Part shown: positions 7,808 to 12,859 of the stretch, in pieces
How the letters are laid out: each line of letters begins with the position of its first letter
Position numbering within the stretch: the stretch's first letter is position 1
Source: an uncultured Bacteroidota bacterium
GTDB lineage: Bacteria > Bacteroidota > Bacteroidia > Bacteroidales > CAIWKO01
Direction of reading: 5' to 3'
Assembly (NCBI GenBank): GCA_937934705.1
Contig: CALGYY010000011.1
Location: 1-12,859 of the forward strand
Length of the DNA: 12,859 nucleotides
The notes under the pieces: model-generated
What the model was told of the DNA's origin: nothing
The model's input: the letters and a program-made list of their open reading frames with translations, nothing else
The model's database searches: none
Made by a program: the position numbers and the translations under genes

Positions 7808-8956
7808 TTATTCTGAAAGCTGCCCCGGGCCAAGCTCTGCCCAAAAACCGGCCTGCATGAACTTACTGACTTCGGTGACAAAACTGAGGATGATGTCGCC
7901 CTGTTCCAGGGATTCTTCCCTCATTATCCTGTCAAGACAAATGAGAACCATAGGGGGACCGGCATATCCCATTGTCGACATTTTACTGTATAAGGTTTCT
8001 TTCCGGATGCCCAGATTTTCACATTCCTCGATGATCATTTCCGAGATATGCCTGCTCGGGAAATTGACCTGAAAGTACCTGACCTTTTCTAAAGGCAAAG
8101 GGAAGCGTTCTGTGAAGCGCTTCAATCCTTTATAAAAGACCGAGCCGTCTTCATCATGGAAATGCAGCCTTAACTGCTCGTTGAACATCTGGGCCAGATG
8201 ATGGTATCCTTTTTCGAATTCTTCTTTGGGGTTCATCCAGAATGCCGGCCGTTTGTTGTTCATGGCTGAAGGCTTAAACGCACCGACTGATTCTGTCGTA
8301 CAGGCCTTAAGGTACAGACCTTCTTTGACGGTCTGCTCTTCTGCGCTGAGCACCATTGCTCCTGCACCGTCGCACAAAAAATACCTGAGGAAGAGTTCTT
8401 CCCTGCTCAGGATTTCCTGGTTGAAATAATCACTTCTGAGTTCGGATGAAGAAACCGAGGAAGAAATAACCAGTGCGTTTCGGCACCGGCCGTTTCTCAG
8501 CATATCAAAAGCCAGAAGAATAGCTTTGTAGGCAGAAGTACAATTGGCGTGTATGCTGAATTCTGCGCAGTATGGTATTCCGAGAGATTCCTGTATTCTT
8601 ACTGAGGCTGTCGGCATCTGGTCCTGGTGGGCACTTCCGTACACGATCAGATCAATTTCAGCGGGTTTCAGGCCTGACATTTCCAGGGCATGCTGTGCAG
8701 CTTTAACGGACATGGTAATATTATCGTCGAAATACAGCCTGCTGGTCTTATCAAATGCAAAGTGATAATATTCAACATCGATCATTTCTTTCATCAGGGG
8801 TCTGATCCTGCTGAACCATTTCATCACTTTTTCAGGGGCCCGTGTGATGGGACCCAGGTAGGCATCCACTTCATCAAAAGGAATCGGCGGGCCGGGAAGG
8901 TAGCTTCCGGTGCCGCGTATGAGGATATGGGGGTGGTCATTTGAGGATAACAGCAT
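7808..8956 (-). CDS. KASIII-like (thiolase-fold) protein lacking the usual His and Asn
   Basis: A 382-residue protein with the FabH fold. Marks are ILIRGTGSYLPG at the N-terminus, AAQHALEMSGLKPAEIDLIVYGSAH, the active-site Cys C139 in IHANCTSAYKA, and DGAGAMVLSAEE. The C-terminal half is divergent. Where FabH has PHQAN this protein has F295-Q296-V297-N298, so the catalytic His is replaced; a nearby H303 exists. Where FabH has GNTS it has G330-Y331-A332-G333, so the Asn is replaced too. Length exceeds FabH by about 60 residues, with an insertion around 230-290. Cys-only relatives of KASIII can act as acyltransferases or on unusual substrates rather than as decarboxylating condensing enzymes, so acyl transfer or a non-decarboxylative condensation is more likely than chain elongation. 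It begins 9 bases after the crotonase stop. HMG-CoA synthase-like was considered but its typical motifs are not seen. Confidence 0.8.
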   Translation of the reverse strand: MLLSSNDHPHILIRGTGSYLPGPPIPFDEVDAYLGPITRAPEKVMKWFSRIRPLMKEMIDVEYYHFAFDKTSRLYFDDNITMSVKAAQHALEMSGLKPAEIDLIVYGSAHQDQMPTASVRIQESLGIPYCAEFSIHANCTSAYKAILLAFDMLRNGRCRNALVISSSVSSSELRSDYFNQEILSREELFLRYFLCDGAGAMVLSAEEQTVKEGLYLKACTTESVGAFKPSAMNNKRPAFWMNPKEEFEKGYHHLAQMFNEQLRLHFHDEDGSVFYKGLKRFTERFPLPLEKVRYFQVNFPSRHISEMIIEECENLGIRKETLYSKMSTMGYAGPPMVLICLDRIMREESLEQGDIILSFVTEVSKFMQAGFWAELGPGQLSE

Positions 8957-8965
8957 GCTTTAATA

Positions 8966-9670
8966 TCATTGATTATAACCTGGTATCCTGATTTCTGCTC
9001 CGGGGATTTTTTCAAGAACTTTTTCCAGATAATAAGCCTTTTTACAGACGTCAAAGTTAAGGTTTATCTGTGAAGCCAGATTCCGGCAAATCCTGATCAG
9101 GTCATTTTTTTCACATACAGCATCCACTAAACCCAGCTGCAGCGCATCTTCCGGGCTTACATTCCGCCCTCCAAGCATCAGTTCCAGTGCGGTATTCCTA
9201 CGGGTTAGCTTTTGCAAGACCTGGGTACCTCCGCATCCGGGCATGAGATTGAAACTTGCTTCAGGAAGCGACATGAGTGCTCCCCTGGCACATATCCTGA
9301 AATGGCAGAACATGGCGAGTTCCAGTGCCGAGCCCAGGCATACTCCCTGTAAAGCCGCGATTACCGGGATCTTCAGATGGCTGATCTTCTCAAAAGTCTT
9401 ACGATTCTCCTCAAAAAATGGCGGAATTTCTCCTTCAGGATAAGGGGCAAAGGCTGAAAGGAGGTCTGCTATGTCAGCACCCTGCGAAAAGTGTCGCCCG
9501 CTTCCCCTGATGATGAGAGCCCTGATGTCCGGATCTGTTCTTATGGTATCAATTTCACGACTGAATGCCTCAAAGAATTCCCGGGTCATGCGGTTCGCCG
9601 GGGGAATACCGAAGGTCAATACGGTAATCTGCTCATGCGTTTCTATCGACAACATTGGCCCGGCTTCCAT
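8966..9670 (-). CDS. Enoyl-CoA hydratase/isomerase (crotonase) family protein, short form
   Basis: A crotonase-fold protein of 234 residues. The oxyanion-hole segments are HFSQGADIADL (A65, G64-D66) and CLGSALE (G113). Both glutamates used by enoyl-CoA hydratases are present: E117 in SALELAM and E137 in SLPEASF, followed by MPGCGGTQVL and GLVDAV. Substrates should be acyl-CoA or acyl-ACP thioesters, with hydration, dehydration, isomerisation or decarboxylation all possible in this family. It is shorter than the usual ~260 residues and appears to lack the last helix with the acyl-binding lid, ending in IRIPGYNQ. It closely resembles the crotonase at 10043 (shared ALIIRG.GRHFS.GAD, CHFRICA and PG.GGT), so the two are paralogues separated only by the AcpS-like gene. 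The start at 9670 lies 9 bases after the AcpS-like stop; Met6 is an alternative. Confidence 0.87.
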   Translation of the reverse strand: MEAGPMLSIETHEQITVLTFGIPPANRMTREFFEAFSREIDTIRTDPDIRALIIRGSGRHFSQGADIADLLSAFAPYPEGEIPPFFEENRKTFEKISHLKIPVIAALQGVCLGSALELAMFCHFRICARGALMSLPEASFNLMPGCGGTQVLQKLTRRNTALELMLGGRNVSPEDALQLGLVDAVCEKNDLIRICRNLASQINLNFDVCKKAYYLEKVLEKIPGAEIRIPGYNQ

Positions 9671-9679
9671 AGTGATAGC

Positions 9680-10033
9680 TTATGCGTATTCAAAATGCAC
9701 TACTGCCCGTGCATAGTTGCGGGAGTGGGAGAGGGACAAGCGTATGGCCCGTATCCCCGAATTCCTGATCATTTCGTGATATTCTGTATCCGGAACAAGA
9801 ATGGGTTGTCCAAAATCTCCGCTGAGTATCGTCAGTTTTCTGAAATCACGAAGCTCCGGAAGTGTTTCACCGATTATTTTTTTTGCGAGCAAACGGGCAG
9901 CAATACGGCTGTAGTGGGTTCCGTTAAAAAAGTTGCTGTATTCAGTATCGCTGAAAAGTCGCCCGGGCCCTTCCTTACATATCTCATTACGCAGGGATTC
10001 GATGGTAGCGGTTTTATCTGCGATCATGTTCAT
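9680..10033 (-). CDS. AcpS-like (4'-phosphopantetheinyl transferase superfamily) small protein, metal sites degenerate
   Basis: A 117-residue protein with the length and pattern of holo-ACP synthase. FSDTEYSNF (27-35) matches the AcpS LSDNEW segment, SRIAARLLAKK (42-52) the RFLAKRFAVKE helix, SGDFGQPIL (71-79) the GKP strand, and LSLSHSRNYARAVVHFE (99-115) the C-terminal strand with the conserved S-H...YA.A pattern. AcpS transfers phosphopantetheine from CoA to an acyl carrier protein. Two features are off. The N-terminal G.GTDI strand that supplies a Mg ligand is missing, and an in-frame TGA lies two codons before the ATG, so it cannot be restored by an earlier start. The glutamate of the AKE motif (E58 in Bacillus-type AcpS) is a lysine (K52). 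It may be inactive, use another metal geometry, or serve another role. It lies 9 bases from the crotonase on each side. No carrier protein is seen nearby. Confidence 0.7.
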   Translation of the reverse strand: MNMIADKTATIESLRNEICKEGPGRLFSDTEYSNFFNGTHYSRIAARLLAKKIIGETLPELRDFRKLTILSGDFGQPILVPDTEYHEMIRNSGIRAIRLSLSHSRNYARAVVHFEYA

Positions 10034-10042
10034 TCTTCAGCC

Positions 10043-10789
10043 TTATGCTTCATTTCTTCTCTGAAATTCATCCCTCGCGAGTTCACAAAAGAGCCGGGTT
10101 TCTTCTTCGAGCGCTTTCTCAAAACTGAGTCTGATTGAGGCATGCCAGGCACGCATCAGGTATGTGATCACCTTTTTGGGTTTATCACCTGTGAGCTGAC
10201 GGGTGAAGCTGAGAACGTGCTCTTTCAGTGCATCGCGGTCAGTAATCATGTCCACAAGACCGGTTTCAAAGGCCTTTCCGGAATCTATGGTGTCGCCCGT
10301 CAACAGCAGCGACAATGCCCGGTTGTGGCCCAAAAGTCTGGCCAGGCGGGCAGTTCCGCCCAGGCCGGGAATGAGGTTGTGGTTGATTTCCGGGAAGGCG
10401 AACAAAGCCGGTGATGCACAGATTCTGAAATGGCAGGCCAGTGCGATTTCCAGACCGCCACCAAAACAGGCCCCGTTAATTTCTGCTATGACAGGGATCT
10501 CCAGGGATTCGATGGTGTTGAGTAATTGCTTTCCCGCATTCATGCTTTCCATGAGTTGCGAAGGATTCCCGGCAAGTTTTTTCAGGGATTCGAGGTCTGC
10601 CCCTGAGGAAAAATGTCGTCCGGCACCACGGATAATCAAGGCCCTTGTATTTTCATCTGCCGCAAGATCCGCAATCTGTGCAGCGTCCATGAAATCGGGT
10701 GAAGGCATTTCATTGCCCGGTGGGTGGCTCAGTGTAAGAACGGCCAGACCGTCTGACATGCTCAATTGAGCGTATGAGTTGCTTCCCAT
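10043..10789 (-). CDS. Enoyl-CoA hydratase/isomerase (crotonase) family protein
   Basis: A full-length crotonase of 248 residues. The oxyanion-hole segments are HFSSGADLESL (G63-A64-D65) and ACFGGGLEIA (G110), with the two catalytic-position glutamates E114 (GGGLEIAL) and E134 (FAFPEIN). IPGLGGTARLARLLG and the C-terminal tail (LFCELARDEFQRR) are normal for the fold. Expected chemistry is hydration, dehydration or isomerisation of an acyl thioester. It is a clear paralogue of the crotonase at 8966, including the same unusual CHFRICA after the first glutamate, where most family members have CDIRIA-like sequence. The start at 10789 is only 2 bases after the thioesterase stop (TGATCATG), so translation is probably coupled. 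Together with its paralogue it flanks the AcpS-like gene. Confidence 0.9.
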   Translation of the reverse strand: MGSNSYAQLSMSDGLAVLTLSHPPGNEMPSPDFMDAAQIADLAADENTRALIIRGAGRHFSSGADLESLKKLAGNPSQLMESMNAGKQLLNTIESLEIPVIAEINGACFGGGLEIALACHFRICASPALFAFPEINHNLIPGLGGTARLARLLGHNRALSLLLTGDTIDSGKAFETGLVDMITDRDALKEHVLSFTRQLTGDKPKKVITYLMRAWHASIRLSFEKALEEETRLFCELARDEFQRRNEA

Positions 10790-10791
10790 GA

Positions 10792-11178
10792 TCAGTTATC
10801 GAACAGTTTGTGGAACTCCTGTGGTACACTGCAAGGAACCCGGTCTTTGTTGATGACCAGTGTCTTCACTTCAGCAGTGACGAGTTTCTCACCGCTGCGT
10901 TCATTTTCTATCCTGTGTTTAAAAATGATATAAGGTCCTTCCAGCTTCATCCTGGTGTAAATGATCAGTTCATCAAAAACTTTGGCTTCCCTTGCATAGC
11001 GGATCTTCAGCTCAGTGACAACCAGTAAAAGACCTTCTTCTTTGAACCGCGCGATCAGGCCGATATTCCGCAATACTTCCCAGCGGGATTGTTCCAGGTA
11101 ATTCAGATACACCGCATTGTTGACGTGACCGTAAGAGTCCATCTCGTAACCACGAACCATGATGCGGTTTTCATGCAT
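10792..11178 (-). CDS. Acyl-(CoA/ACP) thioesterase, 4HBT / YbgC-type hotdog fold
   Basis: This 128-residue single hotdog-domain protein should hydrolyse an acyl thioester. The YbgC/FadM-type active site is plain: RGYEMDSYGHVNNAVYLNYLEQSRWEVL (positions 9-36), with D14 as the catalytic Asp of the D..GHVNN signature and E29 in the following helix. The strands LKIRYAREAKVFDEL, IIYTRMKLEG and LVTAEVKTLVIN complete the fold. Length is normal. It starts 3 bases after the stop of the unknown 130-residue protein and ends 2 bases before the crotonase start. In context it probably releases the product from a carrier or from CoA, or acts as an editing thioesterase. A hotdog dehydratase role is less likely, because the 4HBT Asp signature is intact. 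Confidence 0.88.
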   Translation of the reverse strand: MHENRIMVRGYEMDSYGHVNNAVYLNYLEQSRWEVLRNIGLIARFKEEGLLLVVTELKIRYAREAKVFDELIIYTRMKLEGPYIIFKHRIENERSGEKLVTAEVKTLVINKDRVPCSVPQEFHKLFDN

Positions 11179-11181
11179 AAA

Positions 11182-11574
11182 TCAGCTCCTGATCATTTCG
11201 TCCACGACTGATTTTTCCAGAGGCTCCCAGCGTGGCTTTCCAAATTTTTGTCCGTCCCATTCCATATGGGCACAGGAGAAAAACTCGTTGAGGAAACTCA
11301 GTTTTGAATTATTTTCCGGGGTGCGGACAATAAAACAGGTTTTCTCAGGACTCAGGCCGTAATCCTTAACAACCAGCGTGGCCAAACGTTCGCAGAATTC
11401 AGTGACCGAGGTACCCGGATTCTCGAGGTATATTTCGGTGGCAATAACGATATCCCTGTTTTCCTGCCTGACAATCTTCAATCCGCAACGGGAGGGAACA
11501 TCCCAGATCCCTTTAAAATCGTAGAACAGGTCAACGTATGCGGTGTTGAGTTCAGGCTTATAACTCTTGATCAT
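11182..11574 (-). CDS. Conserved-looking 130-residue protein of unknown function
   Basis: I do not recognise this family. The protein is soluble in appearance, with no signal peptide or membrane segment, and has a mixed alpha/beta pattern. It starts with MIKSYKPELNTAYVDLFYDF, followed by strands DIVIATEIYLE and CFIVRTPE, a helix TEFCERLATLVVKDYG, and a C-terminal part rich in Trp and charge (HMEWDGQKFGKPRWEP, then VVDEMIRS). Cysteines are at 30, about 61 and 79 and in FFSCAH, with no metal-binding spacing. Its place in the tight operon, 15 bases after a radical SAM gene and 3 bases before a thioesterase gene, argues that it is a real gene working in the same pathway. It could be a small binding or scaffold protein, or a partner of the radical SAM enzyme. 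That is inference from position alone. The start at 11574 is the first ATG after the preceding stop. Confidence 0.8.
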   Translation of the reverse strand: MIKSYKPELNTAYVDLFYDFKGIWDVPSRCGLKIVRQENRDIVIATEIYLENPGTSVTEFCERLATLVVKDYGLSPEKTCFIVRTPENNSKLSFLNEFFSCAHMEWDGQKFGKPRWEPLEKSVVDEMIRS

Positions 11575-11589
11575 AAGCGTTATGCGATT

Positions 11590-12859
11590 TTATGAGGTTT
11601 TCTTTTTAGTGACTTCTTTTCCGAAACTCATCTGAGCAAGATCCTTACGGGGACGTTGATAGGTGCCGTCAGCAATTTCTCTCATGATGACCGACTGGAA
11701 CATTTTAGCCATTTTTTCATTCTGGCTTTCATCTTTATAGAAAGTGTCCCACGCGTAATGGTAGAGCTCCTGCATGCGTTCGGGACTCATGTGCCTGGGC
11801 TGGTAAACCACTTTACCCGCATTGTAATTGTTCCAGTCATGGTCAATGATGCGGTTTTCCCTGAGCAGATCATCATATGTTTTGGTGTGCGGGAAGGGCG
11901 TAAGGATGGTGAATTCTGCCAGATCAAGTTTGATTTCCAGAAGGAAGTCTATCAGGCGTTTAATGTAATCCTCATCCTGATCGTCGGTGCCGAGCAGAAT
12001 GGTCCCTTCAACGGCGATGCCGTAATCATGATAGCGCTGAACACGCTTGCGGATGTAGTCGGAGGTGTCGAATACAGCCTGATAAACAAACCAGGCACCT
12101 GCCTGAGCAGCCAGATCCAAAACCTGGTCATCATCTTCAATTGGGTGGGAGCACCATTTCTTCTTAAAAGGAATCATTTCCCTGAACAAATCAAGTTCCC
12201 ACTGCTTGTTTTGTGCGAGGGAATTATCCACGACAAACAAGCGGTTGTTCTTGATGGTGGCCAGTTCCTCGGCCACTTTATCAACCGGGCGGGGACGGAA
12301 AGACCTTCCGCCAAGATAAGAAACACAACAGGGATAACAATTAAACCGGCAGCCGCGCGAAGCATGGAAGAGATCAACCATCCGCACACCTTTGTAATAG
12401 TACTTGTCTTCGTTCAGGATCGAACGGCGGGCAGGACCGATCAGGTTCATGTCGGGATGGTTTCCCATGTAATTATACAACTTCTTCAACTGTCCTTTCC
12501 TGAAATCGTCAAAGACCTCTTCCAGTCTTCCTTCACATTCACCCAGAAAAACGGAATCTGCATGTTCCATAGTTTCTTCCGCGTGAAGCATGGTGGAAAT
12601 GCCGCCAAAAATCACTTTCTTGCCCCTTTTTCTGTACTCGTCAGCGATCTGCCAGCCTCGTTTCGCCTGACTGGTGAGCATCATGGATACCCCTACAAAA
12701 TCAGGATCATCATCAAAGACCAGCTCGTCCACGTTTTCGTCTACAAATTCAACTTCAACGTACCCGGGCAGTGCTGCCGCCATCACTACCGGTCCGTGAG
12801 GGGGGAGGTTGAAGGTGGTTTGTCCCGCCAGTTTTTCCCATTTGGGATAAATCAATTTG
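11590..12859 (-). CDS. B12-binding radical SAM protein (5' end outside the window)
   Basis: The frame is open to the window edge. The first available start inside (TTG at 12855) reads LIYPKWEKLAG and is preceded by a Lys codon, which matches the usual KxLLIYPKW strand of B12-binding domains. The gene is therefore probably missing only a handful of codons. Residues 1-140 form the B12-binding domain (VGVSMMLTSQAKRGWQIADEYRKRG, KVIFGG, DSVFLGECEG). The [4Fe-4S] site is C169, C173 and C176 in ASRGCRFNCYPC, with an additional C177. The barrel continues through LFVVDNSLAQNKQW and EFTILTPFPHTKTYDDLLRENR, and the protein ends in a Lys-rich tail (KKKTS). It shares its architecture with the gene at 6215 but lacks that protein's long DUF4070-like tail. 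In these cobalamin-dependent enzymes the usual roles are methyl transfer to carbon or ring and skeleton rearrangement; the substrate is unknown. It is the most upstream gene seen of the acyl-cassette operon. Confidence 0.9.
   Translation of the reverse strand, partial: KLIYPKWEKLAGQTTFNLPPHGPVVMAAALPGYVEVEFVDENVDELVFDDDPDFVGVSMMLTSQAKRGWQIADEYRKRGKKVIFGGISTMLHAEETMEHADSVFLGECEGRLEEVFDDFRKGQLKKLYNYMGNHPDMNLIGPARRSILNEDKYYYKGVRMVDLFHASRGCRFNCYPCCVSYLGGRSFRPRPVDKVAEELATIKNNRLFVVDNSLAQNKQWELDLFREMIPFKKKWCSHPIEDDDQVLDLAAQAGAWFVYQAVFDTSDYIRKRVQRYHDYGIAVEGTILLGTDDQDEDYIKRLIDFLLEIKLDLAEFTILTPFPHTKTYDDLLRENRIIDHDWNNYNAGKVVYQPRHMSPERMQELYHYAWDTFYKDESQNEKMAKMFQSVIMREIADGTYQRPRKDLAQMSFGKEVTKKKTS

Noticed and set aside
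9491..10138. Plus-strand open frame of 215 codons
   Set aside because: It runs antisense across three well-supported genes (crotonase, AcpS-like, crotonase) and its translation has no domain pattern.
10203..10769. Plus-strand open frame of 188 codons
   Set aside because: It mirrors the crotonase gene at 10043-10789 in antisense and has no independent support.
7808..10789. Reading the KASIII-like gene plus two crotonases as a classical HMG-CoA synthase beta-branching cassette
   Set aside because: The KASIII-like protein lacks HMG-CoA synthase signatures, and no donor carrier protein or decarboxylating ketosynthase is present, so only a loose analogy is kept.

Overview
All genes in this window are on the minus strand, so they read from position 12859 down to 1. 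The organism is most likely a member of the Bacteroidota, possibly an anaerobe, but this is inference. The support is: few convincing Shine-Dalgarno sequences, a TTTG/TA..TTTG-like promoter before the regulator gene, roughly balanced base composition, and a DUF1846 / SsnA / hydantoinase trio of the kind seen in anaerobes. There is no rRNA, tRNA, CRISPR array or insertion sequence, and no gene-free stretch longer than 130 bases.

Region A (12859 to 6215) is a very tight operon of eight genes. In transcription order they are: a B12-binding radical SAM protein (cut by the window edge), a 130-residue unknown protein, a hotdog (4HBT/YbgC-type) thioesterase, a crotonase, an AcpS-like small protein, a second paralogous crotonase, a KASIII-like condensing-fold protein, and a second B12-binding radical SAM protein with a DUF4070-like C-terminus. 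Gaps are 2 to 39 bases. This looks like a biosynthetic cassette acting on an acyl thioester: building or transferring an acyl chain, hydration/dehydration or isomerisation, radical C-methylation or rearrangement, and thioester release. Several members have lost textbook catalytic residues. The KASIII-like protein keeps its Cys but lacks the His and Asn. The AcpS-like protein lacks the two Mg-ligand positions. I do not recognise the whole as a named pathway.

Region B (6086 to 1905) follows after a 128-base spacer and holds a DUF1846 protein, an SsnA-type amidohydrolase and a D-hydantoinase/dihydropyrimidinase, separated by 5 to 7 bases. SsnA and hydantoinase genes occur together in purine/hydantoin catabolism clusters such as the E. 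coli ygeW-ssnA-xdhD region. Region B may share the region A transcript or have its own promoter; the sequence does not decide this.

Region C (1904 to 187) is a separate unit with its own promoter-like sequence and a 13-base inverted repeat. It encodes the most striking protein here: a full-length TetR-family regulator joined in one open frame to a full-length KASIII (FabH-type) enzyme with an intact Cys-His-Asn triad. It could be a regulator whose sensor is an acyl-condensing enzyme, and it may control the neighbouring acyl cassette.

At the left edge (81 to 1) is the first 27 codons of a gene for an exported or membrane-anchored protein.
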